Source: Rugamonas rubra (GTDB lineage Bacteria; Pseudomonadota; Gammaproteobacteria; Burkholderiales; Burkholderiaceae_D). From it: a DNA stretch of 64,000 bases. The DNA lies in the NCBI RefSeq assembly GCF_900114705.1, contig NZ_FOTW01000007.1, positions 1 to 64,000 of the forward strand, written 5' to 3'. Under the pieces are notes generated by a model. It had not been told where the DNA came from and made no database searches. It saw only the letters and a list, made by a program, of their open reading frames with translations. Positions 10,458-18,936 of this stretch are shown in pieces. The translations under genes and the position numbers were made by a program. Within the stretch, counting starts at the first letter, position 1, and the number at the start of each line of letters is the position of its first letter.

Positions 10458-11465
10458 TCAGTTGCTGGCGGTGGCGGTCTTGCGCTGGCCCTCGCAGCCG
10501 GCCTGCTCGGCGCCGACGTCGAGGTTCTGGTAGCGGATCTCGTACTTGCCGCTGGCGAGCTGGTCGACCACCAGCTTGTCGTGCGCCTGCACGAAGGCGT
10601 AGCGCACGTTCGAGTGGCGCTCCATGTCGTAGACCTTGATGAAGACGGCCGAGGCGTTGCCGGCGTTGTCCAGGGTCAGCTGCATGTCCTCGCCCTTGTT
10701 ACCAACAGGAAATCCATCGATGTAGCCGGAGCGGGTCGGCCAGGGTTCGCCGTTGGGCGACATCAGCGTTTGGCTGGGCGCCTCGCAGTCGGCCGCCGCG
10801 CCCGGCAGCACGATCTGCGACAGCGCCACCACCTTGATCGGCGCCATCTTGGTCGTGCTGGCCTCGGCCGAATAGGGTTTGGCCACGGCCCAGCCGTCGG
10901 GCGGCGCCTCGGCCTTCGGCTCGAGGCGCGGCTCGGGCCGCGCGGACGGCTCGGCGCGGCCCTCGGCGCGGGCGCCGCCGGCCGGCTCGGCCTTGCCGTC
11001 CCAGGCCGAGGCCAGCAAGGTGGCCACCTGGCGCGGCTCGGCCACCATCAGCGCGCCGCCGGTCCAGCCCAGGCCCAGGCAGACGGCCAGGCCGAGCCAC
11101 CACGGCCAGTTGCGCCGCCGCGGCCGCGGCATGCGCGCCTCGTCGTCGTCGGCCCAGGCCTGCGCCGGGCCGTCGCCGCCGCCGCCGCCGCGATGGCGGC
11201 CCTCCTCCTGGCGGGTGCTCTCGAGCCACTCGATCTCCCACTCCTCGGCGGCGATCCACTCGTCGTGCTCCTTGCGGCGCTGCTGGTCGGACAGGGTGCC
11301 GTAGGCGCTGTTGAGGATGGCCATGATGCGCGCAGCCTTCTCATCCCCCGGATTCTTGTCCGGATGGTATTTTTGGCTGAGCGCCTTGTAGGCGGCACGT
11401 ATGACTTCCTGCGGCGCCATGCGCGACACCTTCAGGTTGTCATAGTGAGTGTGTATCTTTCCCAT
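10458..11465 (-). CDS. J-domain membrane protein (DnaJ-like, type III)
   Basis: The 335-residue protein begins with a J domain (about residues 5-75) that includes the HPD tripeptide (KYHPDKNPGD), which stimulates the ATPase of a DnaK/Hsp70. There is no Gly/Phe region or zinc finger, so this is a specialised J protein and not DnaJ itself. One membrane span follows at about 120-140 (WWLGLAVCLGLGWTGGAL), then a Pro/Ala/Arg-rich stretch and a C-terminal region of about 150 residues with two cysteines, probably periplasmic. The function of that region is unknown to me. It runs convergently with the chemoreceptor. Confidence 0.85.
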   Translation of the reverse strand: MGKIHTHYDNLKVSRMAPQEVIRAAYKALSQKYHPDKNPGDEKAARIMAILNSAYGTLSDQQRRKEHDEWIAAEEWEIEWLESTRQEEGRHRGGGGGDGPAQAWADDDEARMPRPRRRNWPWWLGLAVCLGLGWTGGALMVAEPRQVATLLASAWDGKAEPAGGARAEGRAEPSARPEPRLEPKAEAPPDGWAVAKPYSAEASTTKMAPIKVVALSQIVLPGAAADCEAPSQTLMSPNGEPWPTRSGYIDGFPVGNKGEDMQLTLDNAGNASAVFIKVYDMERHSNVRYAFVQAHDKLVVDQLASGKYEIRYQNLDVGAEQAGCEGQRKTATASN

Positions 11466-11582
11466 CGGTCCATTTAGTTTAACGAGCGCGCCGCGATCCG
11501 ACCATCATAGCCGATCCCGGCCGGCAAAACGCAAAGTCGAACTGCGCCATGTCATGGCCATTCTGACAATGATGCTTTTCTT

Positions 11583-12734
11583 TCACAAACGATGGCTGCG
11601 GTCGGCCGCCAGCAGCGCGGCCGGCAGTTCGACGCCCCGCCCCACCGCCAGCACCTTGAACAGCTCGCCCATCTCGGCCGGCGAGACCAGCTTGTGCAGC
11701 GCGTTGGCCTGCGGCAGGTAGCGGCGCGCGTCGGCCGGGTCGGTGCGCAGCAGCAGCTCGCCGATGCCGGCGCCGACCAGGAAGCCGGCCTGGTTCATAT
11801 AGGCCAGCACGTCCAGGCCGGCGTCCTGCGCCGCCAGCGCCATCGCCGTGAAGTCGACGTGGGCGGTGATGTCCTGCAGGCCGGGCAGGTAGAAGGGGTC
11901 GGCGTGGGCGTGGTGGCGGTAGTGGCACATCAGCGTGCCGGCGGCGCGCTGGCCCAGGTAGTACTCGTGCGCCGGGAAGCCGTAGTCGAACAGCAGCGCC
12001 GCGCCGCCGTCGCCGGCCAGCAGCATGCGCGCCAGCGAGGCCATGAAGCCGCAGGCCAGGCCGTGCACCTCAGTGACGTAGCCGACCGGCAGCTCCTCGT
12101 GCGCCGGGATCTGCCGCGCGACCTGCGCCGCCAGGGCGGCGTCGGCGGCCACCTCGAGCCAGCCGAAGGCGCCCTCGCGCACCGTCACCTGCAGCTCGCG
12201 CCAGCCGTCCGGGTGCTTGCTGACCAGCTGCACCGGCATGGCGTCGAGCACCTCGTTGCCCAGCACCACGCCGGAGAAGGCCGGCGGGAAGTCGTCCAGC
12301 CAGAGCACCTGCGGGAAGGCGGCCAACGCCAGCTGCTGGCGGGCGCGCAGCTCGCCGGACAGCTCGACGATGGCGTACTGCTCGACGGCGACGCCGGCGG
12401 CGGCCAGTTCCGTCAGGATGTCGTGCGCCAGCTTGCCGGTGCCGGCGCCGAATTCGAGAATCCGTGGCGCGCTTTGCGCCATAATAGCGGCTGCGACATG
12501 CGCCAGCGTGGCCCCGAACAGGGTGCTCATCTCGGGCGCGGTTGTAAAATCGCCATCTTTGCCCAGTTTCGCGGCGCCGCCGCTGTAGTAGCCCAGATCG
12601 GGCGCGTACAGGGCCAGCTCCATGAAGCGGGCGAAGGAAATGGCGCCTGCGTGCCGCTCGATCTCGGCGGCGATCAGGTGCTGCAGGGCGTGGGACGCGG
12701 CCAGCGCGTCGGGGGTGGGTGCGGGTAGGGACAT
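11583..12734 (-). CDS. SAM-dependent methyltransferase, MidA/NDUFAF7 family
   Basis: This 383-residue protein belongs to the COG1565 family, whose mitochondrial member NDUFAF7 methylates an arginine of a complex I subunit. The SAM-binding motif ILEFGAGTGKLAHDIL lies near residue 85, and GNEVLDAMPVQL and YGFPAHEYY are typical of the family. The bacterial substrate is not established. I start at the ATG at 12734, since the upstream extension is Cys/Arg-rich and unlike the family. It is divergent from the SDR gene; only 72 bases separate their starts. Confidence 0.85.
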   Translation of the reverse strand: MSLPAPTPDALAASHALQHLIAAEIERHAGAISFARFMELALYAPDLGYYSGGAAKLGKDGDFTTAPEMSTLFGATLAHVAAAIMAQSAPRILEFGAGTGKLAHDILTELAAAGVAVEQYAIVELSGELRARQQLALAAFPQVLWLDDFPPAFSGVVLGNEVLDAMPVQLVSKHPDGWRELQVTVREGAFGWLEVAADAALAAQVARQIPAHEELPVGYVTEVHGLACGFMASLARMLLAGDGGAALLFDYGFPAHEYYLGQRAAGTLMCHYRHHAHADPFYLPGLQDITAHVDFTAMALAAQDAGLDVLAYMNQAGFLVGAGIGELLLRTDPADARRYLPQANALHKLVSPAEMGELFKVLAVGRGVELPAALLAADRSHRL

Positions 12735-12806
12735 ACCGGCATTGTAGCCAATCGGCGCGCCCGACCGCCAGCGGCGCCGCCCGCCAACCAGGAAAAGACC
12801 AGATAC

Positions 12807-13652
12807 ATGACGACAGCAACAGAACAATCCACCCCCGGCGCGGCGCCGGACGGCGCGCCGGTGGCACTGGGGTCACCGGTGCCAGTGGCACTGGGGTCAC
12901 CGGTGCCAGTGGCACTGGTGACCGGCGCCGGACGGCGCATCGGCCGCGCCATCGCGCTGGCCCTGGCGGGCGCCGGCTGGGACGTGGCGGTGCACTACCG
13001 CCACGCCGGGGCCGAGGCGGCCGAGGTGGTGGCCGCCATCGCCGCGCTGGGCCGGCGCGGCGTCGCCCTGCAGTGCGAGCTGGCCGACGAGGACGCCGTG
13101 CGCCAACTGCTGCCGCGCGCCGCCGCCGCGCTGGGCCCCGTCTCCTGCGTGGTCAACAACGCCTCGCTGTTCGACTACGACAGCGCGGCCGACTTCACCC
13201 CGGCGCGGCTGGACCAGCACATGCGCGCCAACCTGAGCGCGCCCATCCTGCTGGCGCAGGCCCTGCACGCGGCCACGCCGGCCGGCCGGCAGGCCGTGGT
13301 CATCAACCTGCTCGACCAAAAACTGTACAATCTCAATCCTGATTTTTTGTCGTACACGCTGTCCAAGGCGGCGCTGCACACCGCCACCACCCTGCTGGCC
13401 CAGGCGCTGGCGCCGACCGTGCGGGTGGTCGGCATCGCGCCGGGCATCAGCCTGGTCTCCGGCGAGCAGACCGAGGAGCAGTTCGCGGCGGCGCACCGGC
13501 GCACCCCGCTGGGCCGCTCCAGCACGCCGCAGGACATCGCCGCCGCCGTGCTCTACGTGGCCGGCGCGGGCGCGCTGACCGGCACCACGCTGCTGGTCGA
13601 CGGCGGCCAGCACCTGACGCCGCTGGCGCGCGACGTGATGTTTCTGACCTGA
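12807..13652 (+). CDS. Short-chain dehydrogenase, pteridine reductase (FolM)-like
   Basis: The 281-residue SDR has the NADP-binding TGAGRRIG motif near residue 39, NNAS near 115, and catalytic YTLSK. The TGAGRRIG form and the location directly before folB suggest a dihydromonapterin/dihydrofolate reductase of the FolM/pteridine reductase type; this role is inferred. The N-terminus carries a duplicated eight-residue unit VALGSPVP from a 24-bp DNA repeat (12861-12908) that copies the first beta-strand codons. The gene reads in the same direction as folB and ttcA, with gaps of 62 and -4 bases. Confidence 0.75.
   Translation: MTTATEQSTPGAAPDGAPVALGSPVPVALGSPVPVALVTGAGRRIGRAIALALAGAGWDVAVHYRHAGAEAAEVVAAIAALGRRGVALQCELADEDAVRQLLPRAAAALGPVSCVVNNASLFDYDSAADFTPARLDQHMRANLSAPILLAQALHAATPAGRQAVVINLLDQKLYNLNPDFLSYTLSKAALHTATTLLAQALAPTVRVVGIAPGISLVSGEQTEEQFAAAHRRTPLGRSSTPQDIAAAVLYVAGAGALTGTTLLVDGGQHLTPLARDVMFLT
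12861..12920. repeat. 24-bp tandem repeat in the SDR gene
   Basis: Two exact units (12861-12884 and 12885-12908) are followed by a third, diverging partial unit. The third unit encodes the true first strand VALVTGAG of the Rossmann fold, so the first two look like upstream duplications of it. The frame is kept. Confidence 0.9.
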
Positions 13653-13714
13653 GCCGCGCCACAACGTTGTCACCGAATCCAACCGTATCCGCACCCCCGA
13701 AAGAAGGTAAAACC

Positions 13715-14113
13715 ATGTTGTCCGCCCTGTACCACCCCCGCCTGTCCGACTGCCGCCGCCTGTTCCTGCGCAACTACGAAGTGCTGATCAACATCGGCGT
13801 ACACGACTTCGAGAAGAAGGGCGAGCAGCGCGTCCTGATCAACGTCGACCTGTACATCCCGCTGGCCGTGTCGACGCCGAAGGACGACCAGCTCGACGAG
13901 GTGGTCGACTACGACTTCATGCGCGAGACCATCGCCAAGCGCATGGCCCAGGGCCACGTGCAGCTGCAGGAAAGCCTGTGCGACGACGTGGTGCGCGCCA
14001 TGCTGGCCCATCCGCGCGTGCGCGCCGCCCGCGTCTCGACCATGAAGCCGGACGTCTACCCCGACTGCGAAGGCGTCGGCGTCGAGGTGTTCCAGATCAA
14101 GGACAGCGTATGA
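13715..14113 (+). CDS. folB: Dihydroneopterin aldolase
   Basis: FolB splits 7,8-dihydroneopterin to 6-hydroxymethyl-dihydropterin and glycolaldehyde in folate synthesis. The 132-residue product has the usual length, with [18 protein letters not shown] at the N-terminus and [14 protein letters not shown] at the C-terminus. I choose the ATG at 13715, because AAGAAGG lies just upstream; an in-frame TTG at 13667 would add 16 poorly conserved residues. Its TGA overlaps the ATG of ttcA (ATGA, 14110-14113), so the two are translationally coupled. Confidence 0.88.
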   Translation: MLSALYHPRLSDCRRLFLRNYEVLINIGVHDFEKKGEQRVLINVDLYIPLAVSTPKDDQLDEVVDYDFMRETIAKRMAQGHVQLQESLCDDVVRAMLAHPRVRAARVSTMKPDVYPDCEGVGVEVFQIKDSV

Positions 14114-15057
14114 ACGCCGTCATCGAGAACCTGAACGGCGCCGCCGTGCCGGCCGCGCCGGCCGCCAGCGTCAAGTCGATGGAGAAGACGGCGCTGGAGA
14201 ACAACAAGCTGCACAAGCGGCTGTGCCGCCTGGTCGGCCAGGCGATCGGCGACTTCAACATGATCGAGGACGGCGACAAGGTGATGGTCTGCCTGTCCGG
14301 CGGCAAGGACAGCTACGCCCTGCTCGACATTCTGATGACGCTGCGCGAGCGCGCGCCGATCAACTTCGAGATCGTCGCCGTCAACCTGGACCAGAAGCAG
14401 CCGGGCTTCCCCGAGCACATCCTGCCAAGCTACCTGACCGAGCTGGGCGTCGCCTTCCACATCGAGAACCAGGACACCTACAGCATCGTCAAGCGCCTGA
14501 TCCCCGAGGGCAAGACCACCTGCTCGCTGTGCTCGCGCCTGCGCCGTGGCATTTTGTACCGCGTCGCCGACGAGCTGGGCGCGACCAAGATCGCGCTGGG
14601 CCACCACCGCGACGACATCCTCGAGACCTTCTTCCTCAACATGTTCTTCGGCGGCAAGCTCAAGGGCATGCCGGCCAAGCTGGTGTCGGACGACGGCAAG
14701 CACGTGGTGATCCGGCCGATGGCCTATGTGAAGGAGGAGGACAGCGAGCGCTACGCCGCCGTCAAGGGCTTCCCCATCATCCCGTGCAACCTGTGCGGTT
14801 CGCAGGAGAACCTGCAGCGCAAGCACATCAAGGCCCTGATGCGCGACTGGGAGAAGAAGTTCCCCGGCCGCGTCGAGAGCATCTTCTCGGCGCTGTCGAC
14901 GGTGGTGCCGAGCCACCTGATGGACCGCGAGCTGTTCGGCTTTGCCGACATCAAGGCCGACGGCGTCGCCAACCCGCTGGGCGACATCGCCTTCGACGAG
15001 GAGCCGTGCGCGACGCCGACCGCGGCGTTCGGCACCATCCCGCTGCAGCCGCAGTAA
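14110..15057 (+). CDS. ttcA: tRNA 2-thiocytidine(32) synthetase TtcA
   Basis: TtcA is an ATP- and iron-sulfur-dependent enzyme that thiolates cytidine 32 in certain tRNAs. The 315-residue protein shows the PP-loop SGGKDS near residue 65 and two CxxC pairs (TCSLCSR and CNLCGSQ) that supply the [4Fe-4S] cysteines. [17 protein letters not shown] is a family signature. The start overlaps the folB stop. A longer frame opening at 13978 runs through folB and is not the true start. Confidence 0.93.
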   Translation: MNAVIENLNGAAVPAAPAASVKSMEKTALENNKLHKRLCRLVGQAIGDFNMIEDGDKVMVCLSGGKDSYALLDILMTLRERAPINFEIVAVNLDQKQPGFPEHILPSYLTELGVAFHIENQDTYSIVKRLIPEGKTTCSLCSRLRRGILYRVADELGATKIALGHHRDDILETFFLNMFFGGKLKGMPAKLVSDDGKHVVIRPMAYVKEEDSERYAAVKGFPIIPCNLCGSQENLQRKHIKALMRDWEKKFPGRVESIFSALSTVVPSHLMDRELFGFADIKADGVANPLGDIAFDEEPCATPTAAFGTIPLQPQ

Positions 15058-15122
15058 GGCCGGCGGCGGCAACAACGGGCCGGCGCCCTGCCGGCCCGCA
15101 AACCGGCGCGCCGCCCGGGGCG

Positions 15123-15128
15123 TATAAT
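15123..15128 (+). promoter_or_regulatory. Possible -10 box of the ParD/ParE-type locus
   Basis: A perfect TATAAT lies 29 bases before the antitoxin ATG. No good -35 is visible 17 bases upstream, so this is suggestive only. GGAGAGA at 15146 is the ribosome site. Confidence 0.35.
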
Positions 15129-15156
15129 TTTCTCGATACCCGGCCGGAGAGACACC

Positions 15157-15405
15157 ATGAGCAAAGCGCTTTCAATCGAGCTGAAAATTTCGCAGGAACT
15201 CAGGGACGCCGTCGACGAATTATCGGCCGCGTCGGGGAAAACGGCCGAGCTGATCGCCGAAGAAGCCCTGCGGCATTATGTGGATTGGCTGGATTGGCGC
15301 CACGAACAACAACTCGACCTGGATGCCGCGATCCTCGCCGCCGACCGGGGCGAGTTCGCATCGGACGACGAGGTGAAGGCATTCTTCGCCCGTCATGGCG
15401 CATAA
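15157..15405 (+). CDS. Antitoxin, ribbon-helix-helix type (ParD-like)
   Basis: The 82-residue protein starts with a beta-strand and two helices typical of a ribbon-helix-helix DNA-binding domain (ALSIELKISQELRDAVDELS, then AELIAEEALRHYVDWL), followed by an acidic toxin-binding tail. It should dimerise, bind its own promoter and neutralise the neighbouring ParE/RelE-type toxin. Its stop overlaps the toxin start by 11 bases. The local GC is lower than in the neighbours, which fits acquired DNA. The antitoxin reading frame is intact although the toxin is not. Confidence 0.85.
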   Translation: MSKALSIELKISQELRDAVDELSAASGKTAELIAEEALRHYVDWLDWRHEQQLDLDAAILAADRGEFASDDEVKAFFARHGA

Positions 15406-15679
15406 GCTCAAACTGGCTTGAAGTCGGCATGCCTTGGCTGACCTTGAGCGCATCATCAACTACATTTCCAACGACAAGCCAGACGCGGCGGCGCGATTCG
15501 CCGCCAGCATCCTCAACAGGGCAACAGCGCTGACGACGATGCCCGGCATAGGCCGCGAGGTCAGGCCCGGCGTCAGGGAACTGATCGTCCATCATCATTA
15601 CTTGCTGACCTACCGCGTCAGCTCGGACCGGGTAGAGGTCCTTCAGGTTTGGCACACCGCGAGAAAACGCCCAGTTTGA
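15395..15679 (+). pseudogene. ParE/RelE-type toxin interrupted by an in-frame TGA
   Basis: From the ATG at 15395 the frame reads MAHKLKLA and meets TGA at 15419-15421. It then continues in the same frame through SRHALADLERI to a natural stop at 15679, giving a 94-residue toxin of normal length if the TGA were sense. Family members have Trp here (WSxxAxxDLxxI), so one G-to-A change (TGG to TGA) explains the break. Downstream features such as the ISNDKPDAA helix and YRVSSDRVEVLQVWHTAR are intact. A TTG at 15434 could restart translation, but without the first strand. Probably inactive. Translational coupling to the antitoxin (15395-15405) is preserved. Confidence 0.85.
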
Positions 15680-15728
15680 TTGCGGACTTGCATCAGTCGC
15701 TAGAGTCATTAGTCATTGGGAGTCATTA

Positions 15729-15856
15729 GGGTCAGTGCCGACATTCGGACACGGCCTCAACCACAAGCCGTCGCGCTCCAGTCGGAAATCAAAGAATTCT
15801 CCGAGCGGAATCGCCAGCTTACTGCCGAGTTCGTGTCCAAATGTCGGCACTGACCC
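15729..15856. repeat. Family B inverted-repeat element (copy 1)
   Basis: Arms of 25 bases (15729-15753 and 15832-15856) differ at one position and begin GGGTCAGTGCCGACATTCGG. The spacer is 78 bases with no reading frame that I trust. It lies between the broken toxin and the convergent SRPBCC gene. Just before the left arm AGTCATT is repeated three times (15704-15727). The second copy of the family is at 31393-31479. Confidence 0.9.
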
Positions 15857-15873
15857 CGCCGTGTGACTATCGA

Positions 15874-16500
15874 CTAACGCGACGCGACGCGGGCGCGCAG
15901 CGCTTCGAGCATCTTGGGGATGCTGTCCTTGCTCATGCTGTCGACGATCCAGCCGAAGCCGATCGGCACCGGGCCGGGGTCGGTGTAGACCAGGTAGCGC
16001 ACCTCGGTCTTGCCGCGGTCGGCGGCCAACGGCGCCAGCTGCCAGTGGCCGCTGGTGTCGGCGATGGTCTCGTCGGGCTTCAGGCCCTCGCTGGGCACCA
16101 GCTTCCAGGCCAGCCGGCAGCTTTGCGCACCGGCCTTCGGCTCCATCCGCAGACGATATTTTTTGACCTTGCCCATCGGCAGCTTGAGCGTCAGGTCGAG
16201 CAGCGCGCTGCCGCCGGCGCCGGCGCTGACCTTGACCTTGTCGACGTTGGGCATGAAGCTGGGGTAGTCGGCGTAGTCCTGGATCGCCGCGCACAGCGTG
16301 GCCAGCGGCGCGGCGATGACGGTGCCGGCGGCGAAGGTCTTGCCCGCCACGCCGCTCTGGCTGACGTCCTGCAGCGCCACCTTGTTGGCGGCCAGCGGCC
16401 CCAAATCCGGCGGCGCGGCCTGCGCCAGCGCGGCCGGCAGCAGCAGCGCGGCGGCCGTTTTCATCATGTTCGTTATGCTTGTCATGCTTGCCTTTCTCAT
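15874..16500 (-). CDS. Secreted SRPBCC (START-like) lipid/hydrophobic-ligand domain protein
   Basis: The 208-residue protein begins with a hydrophobic leader (MMKTAAALLLPAALAQA) that looks like a cleavable signal. The remainder has the pattern of the SRPBCC/polyketide cyclase/START-like fold (PLATLCAAIQDYADYPSFMPNVDKV, then a Trp/Pro-rich end), a barrel that binds hydrophobic ligands. It is the last of four minus-strand genes; its ATG overlaps the stop of the phosphatase gene (ATGA, 16497-16500), so the two are coupled. The substrate is unknown; a role in lipid handling is inferred from the fold and the operon. Confidence 0.75.
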   Translation of the reverse strand: MRKASMTSITNMMKTAAALLLPAALAQAAPPDLGPLAANKVALQDVSQSGVAGKTFAAGTVIAAPLATLCAAIQDYADYPSFMPNVDKVKVSAGAGGSALLDLTLKLPMGKVKKYRLRMEPKAGAQSCRLAWKLVPSEGLKPDETIADTSGHWQLAPLAADRGKTEVRYLVYTDPGPVPIGFGWIVDSMSKDSIPKMLEALRARVASR

Positions 16501-17135
16501 GGCGCCTCGACGCGGCGGCGGATCTCGTCGACGTCGACGCGCGCCAGATAGCGTTCGATGTTCTTCCACATCGGATGGTAGCCGTAGCCGCCCTGCTTCA
16601 ATTCGGCCACGGCGCGCGCCCGGCTCCAGTCCTGGTACAGCATGCGGTACATCGCCACCATCATGCCGGTGCGGTCGGCGCCGTGCTGGCAGTGCAGCAG
16701 CACCGGGCCGTCGCGCTCGGCGGCGCGGATGGCGCGCAGCGCGGCGACGACGTGGCGGTCGCCGACCTCCCAGGTGTTGATGGGCACGCGCACGGCGCGG
16801 ATGCCGCTGTGCTCGAGCAGCGCCGTGTCGGCGTGGAAGGAGCGCAGGCTGACCACGGTGCGCACGCCGAGCGCGCGGATCTGCGCCAGGTCCTTGCTGT
16901 CGAGCGCGGCGCTGCGGAACAGGCCGGGCGTGACGCGGTACAGGTTGGCGGCGCGGTCGACCGGCTCGGCCCAGTCGGCCGGCCGGGCGGCCGGGGCCAG
17001 TTCGGCGCCCGACGCCGAGGCGGCGCGCGCGGCGGCCCCCGGTTCGGTCGGCGGCGCGGCGGCGGCCGCCAGCGCGGCGCGCGGCGCCAGCAGGGTCGCC
17101 AGCGCGAGCAGCAGCGGCGGGATCAATCGTTTCAT
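16497..17135 (-). CDS. Exported dual-specificity/tyrosine phosphatase-like protein
   Basis: This 212-residue protein has a signal peptide (LIPPLLLALATLLAPRAALA) and a cysteine-phosphatase domain with the active-site loop HCQHGADRTG (HCxxGxxRT, near residue 150) and an upstream VVSLR...D region. Relatives act on phosphotyrosine, inositol phosphates or phosphatidylglycerophosphate. Given export and the neighbours, a phospholipid or polyphosphate substrate is plausible but not shown. AGGA precedes the ATG, which overlaps the stop of the membrane-protein gene (17132-17135). Confidence 0.8.
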   Translation of the reverse strand: MKRLIPPLLLALATLLAPRAALAAAAAPPTEPGAAARAASASGAELAPAARPADWAEPVDRAANLYRVTPGLFRSAALDSKDLAQIRALGVRTVVSLRSFHADTALLEHSGIRAVRVPINTWEVGDRHVVAALRAIRAAERDGPVLLHCQHGADRTGMMVAMYRMLYQDWSRARAVAELKQGGYGYHPMWKNIERYLARVDVDEIRRRVEAP

Positions 17136-17611
17136 ATTTTTTTCCTGTAAGAGAACCACAACAGCAGGCCGCCAAGGCACAGCGAGACCCAGTAGTCGGT
17201 CGGCGCGCACCACAGCCAGTGCTTGTGCCAGGCGATGGACGCGGGGTTGAAGCGGGCCACGCCGTAGGCCGGGTTGAGGACGAACCACAGGTAGTCCTCG
17301 ATGATCCAGAACAGCATGATACTGCCCAGCGCGCGCGCCTCCAGCCGCGCCGACCACTGCTGCATGAACAGCAGCGGGAAGTGGAAGAACAGCGCGACGA
17401 AGGGGAACACCCAGGCATGATAGCCGGTCATCGGCCGGCCGCCCCAGAAGATATCGAGCAGCCAGTGGTGCTCGACGCGCCAGGTCGGCAGGTTGGCGGC
17501 CCAGCCGGCGGCGCCCTCGATCTGGATCTCGACCTGGGCGAAGAACAGGCCGAGCAGCGCGACCCAGGCGACGGTCAGGGCGATCTGCCAGGGCTTGTTG
17601 GCGCCCGCCAT
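17132..17611 (-). CDS. Conserved small integral membrane protein, function unknown
   Basis: The 159-residue protein has about four hydrophobic helices (near 10-30, 65-88, 95-115 and 138-155). Conserved-looking polar residues sit between them: RVEHHWLLDIFWGGRP, IIEDYLWFVLNP, then HKHWLWCAPTDYW. Histidines, acids and Trp at the membrane edge suggest an enzyme or a carrier-lipid binding protein, but I do not recognise a family. Its ATG overlaps the stop of the glycosyltransferase gene by one base, and its stop overlaps the start of the phosphatase gene, so it is tightly embedded in the operon. Confidence 0.75.
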   Translation of the reverse strand: MAGANKPWQIALTVAWVALLGLFFAQVEIQIEGAAGWAANLPTWRVEHHWLLDIFWGGRPMTGYHAWVFPFVALFFHFPLLFMQQWSARLEARALGSIMLFWIIEDYLWFVLNPAYGVARFNPASIAWHKHWLWCAPTDYWVSLCLGGLLLWFSYRKKI

Positions 17612-18825
17612 CAGGCGGCGACTCCCGCGTCCGTTGCGGCGGCCCCGGTGTCAGTGGCGGCCCCGGTGGTGGTGGCGGCCCCGGTGGTGGCAGCGCCTGC
17701 GGCGCCGGCCAGCACGCGCGCCAGCACGGCGTCGGCGGCGCCGGCGCGGCCCAAGGCGACGGCCTTGGCGCGCATCTCGGCCAGCTTGGCGGGGTTGGCC
17801 AGCAGGTGGCGCACGCGGTATTCCAGCGTGACGCCGTCGAAGGCCTTCAGCGCGACGCCCTGCTCGAGCAGGAAGTCGGCGTTGCGCTCCTCCTGGCCGG
17901 GGATGGGCGAGTTGACGATCATCGGCAGCCCCATGGCCAGGCATTCGGAGGTGGTCAGGCCGCCCGGCTTGGTGATGACCAGGTCGGCGCAGGCCATCAG
18001 CCGCTCGACCTGGTCGGTGAAGCCCTGTGCCAGCAGGCGGCCGGGGTGGCGCGCGGCGAGCTGCCGCAGGGCGGCCAGGGCGGCGGCGTTGTTGCCGGCC
18101 AGGACGATCAGCTGGAAGTCGCCGTCCAGCGCCAGCAGGCGCGCGGCGACGGTGTCCAGGCTGCCCAAGCCGGCGCCGCCGCCCATCAGCAGGATGGTGG
18201 TGCGGCTCGGGTCGAGGCCGAGGGCGGCGGCGGCCTGCGCGCGCGGCGGCGCTTGGGCGAAGGCCGGCATGATGGGGATGCCGGTGACGTGGATGCGGGC
18301 GTCGGCGATGCCCTGGTCGCGCATGCGGAAGGCCACCTCGTCGTTGGCGGCGAAGTAGCCGCTCATGTGCTCGTGCACCCACATGCGGTGCAAGTCGAAG
18401 TCGGTGACCTGCACCCACACCGGGCAGGTCAGCTGGCCCTGGCGCAGCGCGCGCGAGAGGATCTCGGCCGGCAGGAAGTGGGTGCAGATGATGGCGTCGG
18501 GCTGGAAGGCCTCGACCTCGCGCAGCAGGGCGCGGGTGTTGAGGCGCTCGACGCCACGGCGCAGCCGCTGCATCGAGCTGTCGGCCTGGGCCTCGTTGGT
18601 GACGTGGTAGAGGTAGCCCCACAGCGCCGGCGCCTTGTTGACCAGCTTGATGTAGAAGTCGGTGTAGAGCTTGCGGAAGCCGGCGCTGACATAGTTCATC
18701 ACGTCGAGGTGGGTGGCGACGGCGGTGCCGCCGGCCAGGTTGGCGTGCGCCTCGATGGCCTGGGCCGCGCGCATGTGGCCGGCGCCGGCGGAGACGCTGA
18801 GCAGCAGGATTTTTTTCTGGATCAT
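17611..18825 (-). CDS. MGDG-synthase-like glycosyltransferase (GT28 type)
   Basis: The 404-residue protein has the N-terminal MGDG-synthase domain (ILLLSVSAGAGHMRAAQAIE; SAGAGH is the lipid-acceptor glycine loop) and a GT-B C-terminal domain with LMGGGAGLGS and the donor-binding ITKPGGLTTSECLAMGLPM. Relatives move galactose or glucose from UDP-sugar to diacylglycerol, or GlcNAc to lipid II. A membrane-surface glycolipid synthase is most likely; the sugar and acceptor are unknown. I start at the ATG at 18825. The last 35 residues are an Ala/Thr/Gly repeat from an 18-bp tandem repeat. It is the first gene of a four-gene coupled operon. Confidence 0.85.
   Translation of the reverse strand: MIQKKILLLSVSAGAGHMRAAQAIEAHANLAGGTAVATHLDVMNYVSAGFRKLYTDFYIKLVNKAPALWGYLYHVTNEAQADSSMQRLRRGVERLNTRALLREVEAFQPDAIICTHFLPAEILSRALRQGQLTCPVWVQVTDFDLHRMWVHEHMSGYFAANDEVAFRMRDQGIADARIHVTGIPIMPAFAQAPPRAQAAAALGLDPSRTTILLMGGGAGLGSLDTVAARLLALDGDFQLIVLAGNNAAALAALRQLAARHPGRLLAQGFTDQVERLMACADLVITKPGGLTTSECLAMGLPMIVNSPIPGQEERNADFLLEQGVALKAFDGVTLEYRVRHLLANPAKLAEMRAKAVALGRAGAADAVLARVLAGAAGAATTGAATTTGAATDTGAAATDAGVAA
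17641..17694. repeat. 18-bp tandem repeat at the glycosyltransferase C-terminus
   Basis: Three 18-bp units (17641-17658, 17659-17676, 17677-17694), each beginning GGCCCCGGTG, encode a six-residue Ala/Thr/Gly unit. The tail lies outside the catalytic fold. Confidence 0.85.
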
Positions 18826-18936
18826 GGCGGGCGGGGAACGGGGTCCCGGTGGTGAAACATGGCGCAAAGAATAACATTGATTGCGCCGGGCGGGCGCGGC
18901 GGCTGGCGCGCCGCCCGCCCCCGCCGTCCCGCCGGC

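Noticed and set aside
15419..15421. The TGA in the ParE-type toxin as a selenocysteine codon
   Set aside because: Family members have Trp here, no SECIS-like hairpin is visible right after it, and toxins of this family are not selenoproteins.
15754..15831. A small gene or RNA inside the family B spacer
   Set aside because: No start with ribosome site and no stable inner fold that I can see; spacer length differs between copies (78 and 35 bases).
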